Assembly: GCA_002077065.1 (NCBI GenBank)
Contig: NAJO01000014.1
Span: 248,001-312,000, forward strand
Direction: 5' to 3'
Length of the DNA: 64,000 bases
Source of the DNA: Cryoendolithus antarcticus
Lineage: Eukaryota; Ascomycota; Dothideomycetes; Cladosporiales; Cladosporiaceae
A program made the position numbers and the translations under genes. This document shows, piece by piece, positions 52,215 to 62,883 of the stretch. How positions within the stretch are numbered: position 1 is the first letter of the stretch; every line of letters starts with the position of its first letter. Under the pieces are notes generated by a model that saw only the letters and a program-made list of their open reading frames with translations, was not told the DNA's origin and searched no databases.

Positions 52215-52901
52215 ATGATCGTACTCGTGAACGATGTAATAGAGACATGTGGAGTAAGTACTGTCCTCGCTCCATTGGCAGACTCCGCCCTCTCTCAAAG
52301 CATGCTCCGCTTTACGCAGGAGTATGCTGCAGCAGGTGGCGAGTCCTTCACCGGTCACTTGAGCTTCGACTTCCTGGTGGATGAAGCCGAGGCCGAAGCT
52401 GCTGCACGTGACGCAACGAAGCACGTTCACCTCCATCCCATCGAATGCAATCCTCGCGCTCACACGGCTGTGGCACTCTTCAACGACACACCTGCTATGG
52501 CGGAGGCGTATATGACTCTGCTGCAACCCTCAACTCCGGTCAAGAAGCTAAAGGTCGACGAGGAAGTCATGGCTAACGGCCTTGCTCCTCAGCCGATATT
52601 CCCGATCACGCCCACGAAGCAATACAACTGGGTTGGCCATGATCTGTTCGAGTTCATCATCTTGCCTGTGTTTGCGCTGCTCTTCTCGAACACGACCAAC
52701 ACGAGCCAGGTACTAGACTCTTTCATTGAGTTCGCCGAGCATCTGCTGTTCTGGCATGACGGCACGTTCGAGGTCTGGGACCCTCTACCGGCTTGGTGGT
52801 TGTATCACGTCTACTGGCCAACGCAGTTCCTGCTGTGCCTACTCTACGGGAGGAAGTGGAGTCGGATCAACGTGAGCACGTGCAAGATGTTCATGTGCTA
52901 A
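52215..52901 (+). pseudogene. 5'-truncated ATP-grasp-like protein remnant
   Basis: Begins 55 bases after the dienelactone hydrolase stop. 228 codons are open from the ATG at 52215. The sequence fits the C-terminal half of an ATP-grasp enzyme: SMLRFTQEYAAAG, FTGHLSFDFLV and IECNPRAHTAVALF, where the Glu and Asn are the usual metal/ATP ligands. A fungal C-terminal extension follows (YNWVGHDLFEFIILPVFALL, WHDGTFEVWDPLPAWWLYHVYWP, GRKWSRINVSTCKMF). The ATP-grasp N-terminal and central parts that bind the nucleotide base are absent, and there is no room upstream. I infer a truncated copy left by deletion or partial duplication. It has no internal stop, so the loss may be recent or the fragment may be retained. 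Confidence 0.55.
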
Positions 52902-53176
52902 CGGGGAGCATTGTGAAGGCGCGAACTAGTTTGCGCTGACCAAAGGCGAGCTGCGATGCATACTTGAGACATCGATCAGATCTGCTACACTCTCGCAGCT
53001 TGCATACCCTCTTGCTGGACATGAGGTGGCTAATACTGACTGCCGGAAGGCGCAGCACAGCGCGTACGACTTTGCTGTTTTTAGGGTGGACCTCGACACG
53101 TAGCTCAGGAAGCTTACACGAGGCAAGAATCCTTTGCACCCTGTGTCCCAGCCCAGTCTCGACCATGTCTGTGCTA

Positions 53177-54187
53177 TCACACCTCAGTCCTCGTGTTAGG
53201 TCCATCCCAGAAATCGGAGATCAGAGCAGCTACTTCCGGCACCCGCTCCCTCACAACTCCATGCCCCGCTCCTTTGACGACATGCACATCCTTGAATCCC
53301 ACTTCCTCCAGATCACCCACGCTACACACATCATCCATCTCGCCCAACACCACCAGCGACCTCATACCCTTCCCCGCAGCTTCGGCGAAAACTTTCTGCT
53401 CGTCCAACGCCCCTCCATCTCTGAACATAGACACAATACTAGCCACATGTCCCCTATGCTCCCGCTTCTGCCACTGCCTCACAGCAGCCGGCACCACTTC
53501 CCCTCTGCCCACTTGCTCCTTCCAGTCCTCAGGCACGACATCCCCACCATCCTCAAGCCAGTTGATGATCCAGTCGTGCGCTTGCGCCTCATCTCCCGTG
53601 TCACCGAGAAGGTAGGCTTGCTCCTCTGCCGTGAAGTCCTTCAAGCGCATCAGTCCGGCCGGAGCAACGAGCACGAAGCTTTCCACCCTTTCGGGTCGCG
53701 TGGCAACGTAGCCAGCTGTTGTGGCGCCGCCGAACGAGTAGCCAAGAAAGTGTGCTGAGGGCCAGGAGAGCTGGGCGAGCAGGGCGTCTATAAGTTCGTG
53801 GAAGAGCGCTGGGGTGTGAGGAAGTGCCGGAGTGTCGCTTAGGCCGTGACCCCAGAGGTCTAGAAGGACGAAGTGGATGTGAGGATGGGACGCTTGTAGG
53901 ACAGTGGTCAGAGGCAGGAGGCCGAGGGCTGGGGTTTGGACGCCATGGAGGAGTAGGACTCGAGAAGGTGGGCTGGAGCTCGGAGAGGATGTTGGGCCGG
54001 ATGGAACAAGGGGATAGAAAGCTGCTTTGCCGACCGGTGTTTGCAGATACTGGGCTGGAGGTAGGAGAGTCCCGAAGGTTGTCGTGAAGGCAGACTCCGA
54101 TGAGCCAGAGATCGGGGCCTTGAGTTCACCTGGTTGCTCTGATGGTCGTGGCAAGAAGGCTCGCGCGGTATTGTTGGTGTTGGCCAT
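53177..54187 (-). CDS. Alpha/beta hydrolase fold protein
   Basis: 336 residues, single exon. The fold-1 pattern is clear: LLLHGVQTPALG (HG about 81-82), FVLLDLWGHGLSD, nucleophile elbow GYSFGG (Ser about 151), VLVAPAGL, an acid in VVLGEMDDVC and the catalytic His in GAGHGVV near the C-terminus. This arrangement fits epoxide-hydrolase/haloperoxidase-like or esterase members. There is no signal peptide. The cap region (KDFTAEEQAYLLG...WIINWLEDGG) does not let me choose a substrate class. The first Met has a long disordered leader; a start at a later Met is not obvious. Confidence 0.85.
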   Translation of the reverse strand: MANTNNTARAFLPRPSEQPGELKAPISGSSESAFTTTFGTLLPPAQYLQTPVGKAAFYPLVPSGPTSSPSSSPPSRVLLLHGVQTPALGLLPLTTVLQASHPHIHFVLLDLWGHGLSDTPALPHTPALFHELIDALLAQLSWPSAHFLGYSFGGATTAGYVATRPERVESFVLVAPAGLMRLKDFTAEEQAYLLGDTGDEAQAHDWIINWLEDGGDVVPEDWKEQVGRGEVVPAAVRQWQKREHRGHVASIVSMFRDGGALDEQKVFAEAAGKGMRSLVVLGEMDDVCSVGDLEEVGFKDVHVVKGAGHGVVRERVPEVAALISDFWDGPNTRTEV

Positions 54188-55741
54188 GGGAGGTACCTCT
54201 TCCGTCAGGTCTCTGCTGATGGAGTCCTGCTTGCTATTCTAGCAGTCCGAAGCAAGTGTACACTGGATTGATAGGTTCTATCCTTCATTCAAGCACCAAA
54301 TCGCACGATAGTTTAAGTAATGTAGACGAGAGTTGGAAACTTGTTCTGCTTCAATGATGCACAGCTGTCTTACTTGCCTGCTGCTTGATGATCCGCCCTG
54401 CCATCAACATTGCCGTCGATGGCCAAGTATGGGGACAAAGTTCTTAGAGCCATTCTGATTACCAATGCCTCACCGCGACACTGCGCATCGTGTCGAGACG
54501 GACCCACAGCACGACTTTACTGTCCATGATGCTCGGGGGAGTATTTGCGAAGACAGTATCAGCGATGGGACATGATTATCGTTCCAACTCATGCCGAGCG
54601 AGCTATCTTGGTCTTCCTTGCGACATGCACCGCAATATATGTTCATGGAGACAAGGTCATCATGCCTGTCGTCGCGTATTTAGAGCCGGAAAGCCAAGGG
54701 ATTTAGTTCTCGCCCCCACTTCAATTGGTGACTTGCATTCTTCGTTTCCTCCCACTCACACGCATCAGCATCTTCACGAAACATTCGGATCTGGCAATCT
54801 GACGACAACGTGGCGTCCGCGAACCTCAAATCATGCTCTCAAGCATGATCTGCAGCATTCGTCGGCTCCTTCGTGCTCCTTAAGGTCTCGAGTCAAGCCA
54901 TGCGGAGTGCGTGCTCCAAGTTGCACAGCGGCTAGAGTTTCTGGAGCTAGCGCTTACGCACACACAGCCAATCAACTACGTGGATCACTCTTACCGCGCA
55001 TAGCACCCCCAGAATATCATGCAGGCCAGTCACTGGGCGGCTAGCCAGGGCTGCGTGAGCTGCAACTTGCTGGCCTCGCCCTAGATTGGGCAAGATCCCG
55101 GGCACAACATGAGACGACGGCTCTTGTCAGCAGCACGGATGGTAACAAGCAAGTTCTCGCTCGTAAATACAGCACATTTTCCTTCCTCCACCTCGAAGTT
55201 AGCACGCTCTCATATCTATGGCCCCGAAATAGCAAAATTCCTCATCTTTGTCTGCAGTGCGACCACAGATCTGCAATACTGTCCAGTCGCGTGCGTGGGC
55301 CGAAGCAACGGTCTGCAGGGCCAAAGGTACTTTCGAGCCTCGAAATAACCGCCCGGCACCTACGCCGGCCTATCAAGGTCGCGCAGCTCAGCTCTATCTA
55401 GCCAGCTTCACAGCGAGTGGCAGCCAGGTCAGTCCGCTTCTACTATCTCCGTGCTGCATCCATACAGATGCCATGCCTTCGCTCCATGCGCGCAACTAGC
55501 TTGCATACGTCCGTGCGTGCCGCCGCAGTACCAGACCTCGCCTTTTGAACCTCTTGCACCCAGTTCCTGGATCCTGCATCTTGTCATCCTGATACAGCTG
55601 GACCTGCACTTCTTATACACATTGTAATCTGACTCGACTCCTGCAAAGCAGCGAGCGCGGAGCTGGCCTCTTCTCCATTTCTGGATCGACCGCACCGCCG
55701 TCTTACATCAGACGCAACCGCAGCGCAATCCTCCTGACGAC
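54188..55741. other. Divergent intergenic region, 1.55 kb
   Basis: Promoters of the hydrolase (-) and the four-span membrane protein gene (+). A 184-codon frame on the plus strand (from 54490) has a non-ATG start and no protein character. The bases before 55742 are C/A-rich, probably leader. No RNA gene or repeat seen. Confidence 0.5.
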
Positions 55742-57306
55742 ATGCCAGACACCCAGAAGAAGCCTCTCGAGATCAGAATCGCCGCGCGGCCGCGCGCTGG
55801 GTCAGAGGATTCTGCTGCGACACGATCGTCACTCAAGCCTCCTTCGCTCAAGTCACCAAGAGCTGCACGGTTCGCTGAGGCTACTGCGGTCAACTCGCCC
55901 ATAGATCCTCCGAAAAGCAACCACTTCATGGCTCAACCACAGATCTCGGATGTTGGCTTCGGCTATGTCAATAAGCATGAGTCTGTCGAGATGCCAGACA
56001 CCGACAACAACGACTTCCCCAAGACTGGGCTGAAGTCCCCACTCAAGAGTGCGATGAAGACGCCCGGCGCGCCACCCAAAGACTTCGGCATGCTTAGTCC
56101 GACGTTCAAGGAGGAAACGCATCTCGAGAAGCGTGAGGAGCTCACTGAGAAAGAGCAAGTGAATGACCTAGTAAGTCACGCGAGATCTATTCACCTGCAT
56201 CATCATACTGACTTCGGCAACAGAAAGTCAAGACCCGTGTACGGATCGCCAAGTTCTTTCTCCGAGGCATCAACTTCTCATGCTCGCTCATTGTCCTCGC
56301 TATGTTATCATCCACATTCATGATCTTCCGAGCAACAAGAGCACTACCACCCCGCAATAATCTCCCACCATGGGCTGTTGGACAGAAGATCTGGCCTCAA
56401 GTACTCCTGCTCTCCATTGCATGCGTGTCCCTGGTGATGTGTGTCGGCGTCTTCTACGCATACTGGAAGGGCGGCCACCGACGAGCAGAAAAGGCATCTG
56501 TCTACTACTCAGCCTTCGCAGTCATCGGGTTCGTCTTCAGCATTGTCATGTGGGGAATCGGTGCAGGCGTGCTGCAACACTCCAAGAACAATTCCAACAA
56601 CAAGGACATGTGGGGCTGGTCCTGCGTCGACAACACCCGCAAGACACTCTTTCAGAACGAAGTCGACTACGAGCTTATCTGCCGGCTACAGAACTGGAGT
56701 CTAGTCTGCTGCATTATCGAAGTCGTGGTCGAGACTCTTACGATCGCAGTCTACGGCATCGTCTTCTACCGCTTCTACTCGAAGAAGCAACTCCGCAAGT
56801 CCATGGCTGTGCGCGATCGCGCACGCTCAGATCTCTACCTCGCCCAACTTCGCTCGCAATCAGCACCGAATACACCCGGCTTCGGACCTCTCAGCCCACG
56901 AGATGGAGGCTACAGACAACCGACAGTGGACTCCTACGTCCACGGCCCGACTGCCGAGAACGGCGGCCACAGCAGCAACAGCAGCGACTCTGATGTCCAG
57001 TACATCAGCGCGAACCAGCACTCACCACCCAAAGCCTTCCAGCTCCAGGCACCGCCAATCCGCGTACAAGGCGCAACACCCAAGATGGCACAAGTCGGCT
57101 TCGCTCCCGTTACCACATCATTACCTGCACGGCAACGAACGCCTTCACCGCCTGTAGACCAGAGGAGTCCTCTTATGTCGGAGATACCTAGAGAGCAGAT
57201 GCAGGAGCATTTTGCGGCCGCGCCAGGCGAGCAGGTGTATGCTGATGTGCCCATACCTGGAGCTTATCAGCCACTAAGTCCGACGCATTCTGGCTTTCAG
57301 CATTGA
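55742..57306 (+). CDS. Four-transmembrane protein, HAM-8-like (tentative)
   Basis: Exons 55742-56170 and 56224-57306 give 503 residues. The cytosolic N-terminus is Ser/Pro-rich with several S-P sites. Four membrane spans follow: FSCSLIVLAMLSSTFMIF, VLLLSIACVSLVMCVGVFYAYW, YYSAFAVIGFVFSIVMWGIGAGVL and VCCIIEVVVETLTIAVYGIVFYRFY. The loop between spans 3 and 4 has two Cys (WGWSCVDNTRKTLFQNEVDYELICRLQ). The long C-terminal tail begins KKQLRKSMAVRDRARSDLYLAQLRSQSAPNTPGF, which I recall from proteins annotated as hyphal anastomosis protein 8 in filamentous ascomycetes. Assignment is from memory of that tail and of the span pattern, so it is tentative. Such proteins are needed for cell fusion signalling. 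The intron is 53 bases. Confidence 0.8.
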
Positions 57307-58318
57307 TTATATGATATCTGAAGACATGTGTATATAGAATTGTTGGGGGCGTTTTGGCGGGATACCATAGCTTATATCGGTCAACACGAGTTCCTCGCTT
57401 ACACGCAAAATGTTCACTCTTCACACTCGTGCCTGAGATTTGTCCGTTTCATCATATGGCCCCCCCTTACGGTTCAATCGGTAGTATCCTTGAGCTCTAT
57501 GACGGATCTTCCAGCAGCAATCTTGCTCCAACGACCGGCGTGATTCAGTGTGCCAAGTTTCACTTCACTTTATCGACCTTTACTAGCGCTTCCCATTGTT
57601 CAGCCAATCAGTATCTCGTCCGCTGCCCTGCGCCAAGCAGAACTTCCGTACGGTCGCTCCGTATACTTTCTGGAGTCTTGTATTGTTTGAATCCGTCCAT
57701 TGAAGGCGCGAGTGTTGATCGACTGCGTCCCTGCCCCGGGTGTTGGACACGCAAGAGCAATTTTAGCGCCTCACCTCAAGATCGAGGGTTCTGTCCTACG
57801 ACCTTGAGAGTGCGAGGAATCACGTTCATCTGCATGCACCTTCTCCCGGCGTACTCAAGTCCCCGATGCGATCAAAACAGCGCGCGTTGATAGCCCGCTG
57901 TTCTGAAGCAGATCTTGGCTAGCTTTCCCAGTCGTGCCAGTGCACAGCGCCTTAGACTTGTTCACTGTCAATGTACATATGTCCTTTCATTTTGGACAGC
58001 ACGCCTCCTGAACAGTCGCTGCTGAGCAAGAAGATCCGCCTGCGACTGTCTCTAACCTAGCGAAAGTCCATTTCGAAGTGACCTTAACTAAATCGGAGTG
58101 AGCATGATGTACAAGCTTCGGAGGCCGGGGACGATCCGGAATGCAAGGCATGGTATAGCTGAGCGAATGCAACTGCTTCCGCGGATCGCTGGTCAAGGAA
58201 TAGCTGGTGCGAAGTAATGGAAGGAACCCAAGCGGGTACAGAAACCCCGCGGATGTCCTACGGGGCTGGCAATGCGTAGGACCGTACTAGTACTACACGT
58301 TGCTGGTATCATAGACTG

Positions 58319-58645
58319 CTAAGGTCGAATCTTCCGATCGGCAAAATGCCTGCCCGAACAATCCATGCCGTATTCCTCCCCGTCACCCTGATCACAGCCC
58401 TCGGCATAGCAATTTACGAGAATCTTGAAATTCAGCGATGGCGACAAGAAAAACGAGATCGCGTTCTTGAGCTCCTCCGTAGTATAGGCCTCTGGCGCTA
58501 CGAAGGTACGAACAGTCAGCTGTAAAACCACGATTCGAGGTGAATAGATGTCCTCGGTCTGATAGCCGATTGGCTGAGCGAGATTAAGCACTTCGGCATG
58601 CGACCTTCGGCTTTGGTGGAGATCCGTCATTAGATTGATCGACAT
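58319..58645 (-). CDS. Doubtful unknown open frame
   Basis: 108 codons with a fairly protein-like second half (AYTTEELKNAISFFLSPSLNFKILVNCYAEGC). Could be the last exon of an unknown minus-strand gene. No domain recognised and no reliable partner exon found. Confidence 0.2.
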   Translation of the reverse strand: MSINLMTDLHQSRRSHAEVLNLAQPIGYQTEDIYSPRIVVLQLTVRTFVAPEAYTTEELKNAISFFLSPSLNFKILVNCYAEGCDQGDGEEYGMDCSGRHFADRKIRP

Positions 58646-59070
58646 CCCACATTGACATCCCGCCTACATGCTTGACAACGAGACGAAAAGACTGGCCACG
58701 CGTGCGCAGCAACGATCATGTACGCTGTGATCGTTGACGAATCAATCAGGTGTACCCGTGGTGCGCGCCACACCACTGTCGAAGGCTTGCGCTGCGAGCA
58801 GAGAGTAAAGAATGCTGTCACACAATAATCACAACGCCAGAGTGACAGATCCTGGCGATAAGGTTCGCAAGGAAGTCCTTGCGACAACACTCTTCGAGCA
58901 CGACATCTTCAGATCTTCGGGATTGATGGCGGCGCCACATCTGGGGCATTCTACTTGCGGCATCCATGGCATCCATTCCAGCCCAAGGCGATTGCTGTAT
59001 GGTCTTTCGCCATGGACTGGACCATCATCAGCTCCGATTGTTATGAGACAACTGCGGAACCACAGCCTTA

Positions 59071-59574
59071 TCAACCGACTTGGCACCGCAAGTCACCGGG
59101 TCCGAGTCGCACTGTCCCCTTCGAGCGTTGGCACACACGTGTAGTGGCTTGAAACCGGACATTTACATCCATCGGATACGCTAGGCTGAAATAGACTTCT
59201 GCAGATCCGGGCGTCTTGCGACCACAGCGTGTGGATCCCATCAAGGCAGTTCCCTTACTGGGGTCGCGGACAAGCACATCGACGGTGGTCCTGAACCCCC
59301 GAATGCCATTCGCCGTGTCTTGCTCCGGAGTTGGCGGTTCTGTCAAGCGTCTTGGAAATCTGCGCCATGACAGACTGGGCATGCACAGATCTGCCGGGGA
59401 CATGTCACTTACGACTTGCAAAGCCAGCCACGACATGACGCTCGGATATCTCTCTGCTCTGCGTCGTATGTCGGCATGTATAGTCGCCGTGATGCGCGCA
59501 TGGATGCTTGTATCTATGCACCCCGGCAAGTATGCTAGCATCACCACTTCTTCCTCACCCGACTTGCAGCTCAC
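59071..59574 (-). CDS. Doubtful unknown open frame
   Basis: 167 codons. Part of it reads like protein (GIRGFRTTVDVLVRDPSKGTA, GSAEVYFSLAYPMDVNVRF), but other frames over the same bases are also open. Possibly an exon of the same hypothetical gene as the frame at 58319-58645. No family recognised. Confidence 0.2.
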   Translation of the reverse strand: MSCKSGEEEVVMLAYLPGCIDTSIHARITATIHADIRRRAERYPSVMSWLALQVVSDMSPADLCMPSLSWRRFPRRLTEPPTPEQDTANGIRGFRTTVDVLVRDPSKGTALMGSTRCGRKTPGSAEVYFSLAYPMDVNVRFQATTRVCQRSKGTVRLGPGDLRCQVG

Positions 59575-59787
59575 CTCAATGGCTGCAGCTCAGGTACATG
59601 CGGCTCGGGGCTGGCTGGACGAGTCGACCGCTTCATACTTTGCGCATAATGCTGTCGTGGTGTGAGTGACATCGCGTTGACTTATATTCGTCTGAGGACG
59701 TAGAACGCGCTGCTCCTGGATCGAGCCTGGATCTTTCGCCACGAGTACAGATCGTCGACGCTGGCCGGGCGACACTCACTAGTCATT

Positions 59788-62517
59788 ATGTCTACGGAAA
59801 ACAGACAGTCGATGGACTCTCGTCCAACCTCGAGTCGAGGGTCATCCAGGACACGGCGATTCAACCCAACGGGTAGAACCTCCCTACATTGGGACAGCCT
59901 GCGCAGGGTGCGTTCGCCACTGGCAACGATATTGTGTCATCACGCTAACAACCAATAGGACCATGAGCTATGGCAGGAAGACGGAGATTGCTTTGTGCAC
60001 TTCTACGCCCGTGGCTCTTCGCAACGAGGTCCGAGCCTGAAGATACCTTTTGCTGCCGTACAAGCTTCCCGGAGTTCGTACTTGCTTAACACCTGCCTTC
60101 TTGTCAAGCATGATAAACCTCGTGGCGTCGATTCAGACTCTTCGGATAGTGGCTACGAGTCGCCACTGCGATCTTCAAGGAGGTTTGAACTCTATCTCCC
60201 TGCATCCGCGGACCTCACTCGAGACCAGACCTATACATACCACGTCACCACGCGCAACTACTTCGCCTACTTGACTGGACAGCAGGCCTTGGTCGGAGAG
60301 AAGCTAGGGACGGCATTGGCAGACCTCTGGGATCGGGTGAAGGCATGGGAGCATGGCAGTGATTCGACAACAAAGCTGCTGGAGTTCTGCGAGCTGCAAG
60401 GCTACATGCACCTTGCGGAGAACACTCAGTATGCCACGGCAGTCCTCAATCTGGCCGAGCGAGCACGGCTGCGCGATCTCTGGGTTCATGCTTTTGTGCA
60501 CTGCGTCGGCATGCATGACCGACTGGACTGGAGTCCCGAGTTCGATAGCTTGAGCAACGTCACTAAGGCCATGGTCAAGCGTGCATCATTGGAGATGGAT
60601 CTGCACATCGCTCGCGTTATCCGCGCCTTCGGTAGTTTCTTGGAGGAGGCGCTCGGTGCTGAGCACTTGGGGCTTTCGAAGGCATCGCGGGATCATCTAG
60701 ATCGCTTTCGCAGCTTCCTACACGGACACTACCTCGAGCAGCTCGGCTACTTCCCGCCAAGCACTAGCGACCCTTTCGACAAGGACATGTGGATGAACAT
60801 GTATCAGGACTTTCATGCCTTGTATAAGTATCTGGTCGACGTCGATTCTGTTGACGACATGGCGTCCACCCTGAACACGAGCGGAGGAGTATGTGTATTC
60901 CAGAATGTCAAGGCGTTCGATCTCCGACATGGATACGACCCTTTGCCGCACCCACAGCCGCTGCTGCCGCAAGCTGAAGCACCACGACGCATTATTGACG
61001 CTCAAAGAACGTTGCGTACCTTCAAGCTCGGCCGTGGCGATGCTGCGCCAGCGTTGAAGCCCAAGACGACGCCGAAGCTGGCTCTGGCCACTGCGACGAA
61101 CACTCTGGACGAGCGACTGATGGCTCTCCCGATCATCCAGGAGTACCAACGCTTCGAACGTCAAAAGCTTGAGGACAAATTATCGCCCGCCGAGGCACGC
61201 AAAGTCCGATGGCTGCTGATCTATGGAGTGCTTCAAATGCTGATTAGTATCACTCGAGCACCGCCCGAGGTCAAGGATGTCGAGGCTGCATCGTATCCGC
61301 TTTGCGTACTTACTACTGGTGGTCCACCATGGGAAGACGATGAAGATGATGCCTCTGAAAGGCCCTCCACGGCACCAACGACACCTCAAGGACTCGCACT
61401 GCCTTCAGACGAGTCCGAGCGACTGTCCATACATCCCGACTGCGAGGCAGACAATGCGGAGGATTACTTCTCACTGTCGCGCAAGAACTCGGGTATGGCA
61501 CTGGACAAGATGGCGCCGCCACCCCTACGGATAACAGTGCCAGTGTCAAGGAGGCTGTCGATCAGGTCAGGCATGAATTCGTCGGTGTCTGCGCTCCAGC
61601 GATCTGTGACTGGAAGCTTCGCACGCCGTAACAGCAATCGCAAATCCGTGCAGTCCTCGCCAATGACACCGCCACGCAAGACGACTTCGTACTGTGAGAT
61701 CATGGTGGAGGGTTATGGCAATGGTACGAGCACCGAGGACGAGGACACTAGCTCCGAGTTTGCAATGCCGCTCGAGGAATTTCATATTCACCGCCGACCA
61801 TCTAACGCGTTCGCCGACTTCGACTTCGGCCTGGGCAATGTGCCAGAGGACGATGTCTTGGCTACACCGCATGAGGCACGGCATGCTCGGGGTGGATCTG
61901 ACTCACAGAAAAGCATGTTCGCCATCGAGCCTATCCTGGAGGATTTCCAACTGGACGCGGCACCGTTCCCTCGCGATTCATATGTGTCCACGGACACGAT
62001 GTCCTCTGCTTCTTCGATAAGCAACGCAGACTCGACTGCGCTGAGTGAGATATGCTCCTCCACGCGGTCCTCATACGCTCCTACGTGCGATACGCTAAAT
62101 ACGGATCTGACTGTGCCGATGTTTGCAACTCAGACGACACTGGATCTCGACAGAAAGCTGTCGGCTGTCCACTCTCGCCACCGTATGACAACCCGCAGCA
62201 CCCGTGAGGAGTCGCAGTCAAGCTTCGGCGTCTCAACCGTCTGCTCTAGCCTCAGCGTAGGCTGCTATGCGCCACGAGGACTGCCAGTGTCTGTCTACAA
62301 GCCCAGTGGCATGCCGACGGAGCGGGTCGCTGCTGCACCGGTAGTCTCGAGATTTGCAGTGGAGACCAGGCGGAGAAGCGGCAGCGTCGACTCTCACGCC
62401 AGTTCGCAGTACCCGGATGCCAGCTTGCAAGCTGATGAGATCGCCGAGGAGGAGCTGCGAGGACGGAGAAGGTCGAGGGCGATGGATGGATTGAAGAAAT
62501 TCTCATTCAATCTGTGA
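59788..62517 (+). CDS. DUF8004-type conserved fungal protein
   Basis: Exons 59788-59907 and 59959-62517 give 892 residues. The short first exon encodes RRFNPTGRTSLHWDSLRR and the second begins DHELWQEDGDCFVHFYARG, a join that makes one continuous conserved block. The N-terminal 400 residues are globular: FELYLPASADLTRDQ, YHVTTRNYFAYLTGQ, LVGEKLGTALADLWDRV, DLWVHAFVHCVGMHDRL, YLEQLGYFPP and ARKVRWLLIYGVLQMLISI. This matches my recollection of a large Pezizomycotina-specific family called DUF8004. The C-terminal half is long, disordered and Ser-rich, with many RRxS-type sites (RRLSIRS, RRNSNRKS, RRRSGS) suggesting kinase regulation. No membrane span. Function is unknown. Confidence 0.85.
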
Positions 62518-62883
62518 GTGAAATGAAAGGCTATTGAGTGGAATCGATGTCTTAGCGACGGAGTTTTGACTTGACAGATTGCTTGCTTTGCAACCATATA
62601 CCCTGCATACAGCGTGGGGACGGATCATATAGCCAGTGTGTAATTTCTATTCTTCGACTTCACATCTCCTGCGTGCCTTTCGATAGTCACTTTGTCATTT
62701 GCATGTGAATACTGCCACGCACGGACGATAAGTGCAGGCACCAAACAAATGACGTGCCGGTTGTGAGGCTCCGTGTGCTGCCACTCAACATTCGATGCAC
62801 ACCACAAAACACTTTCTCCGATATTTCCTCCACCCCACTAGCGGTACTATCCTACCACTCCGTCCCTCCTGATACCACCCAGC
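62518..62883. other. Intergenic region
   Basis: 3' flank of the DUF8004 gene and promoter of the UBX-protein gene on the same strand. Nothing else seen. Confidence 0.5.

Larger units (their letters stand above)
57307..59787. other. Gene-poor region, 2.5 kb
   Basis: Largest gap in the window. Several minus-strand frames between 58300 and 59600 have weak protein character and could be exons of one unknown gene. A few CxxC pairs occur (ECPRCGAAI at about 58935 and, in another frame, ACPVCHGADF at about 59370). I could not splice them into one convincing frame. Nothing is seen in 57307-58300 beyond the 3' flank of the preceding gene. Confidence 0.45.

Noticed and set aside
54490..55044. 184-codon plus-strand frame in an intergenic region
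   Set aside because: Non-ATG start, His/Thr/Arg-rich noise-like composition and no domain.
57354..57890. 178-codon plus-strand frame after the four-span membrane protein gene
   Set aside because: Composition is not protein-like, no domain, and it overlaps another open frame of similar quality.
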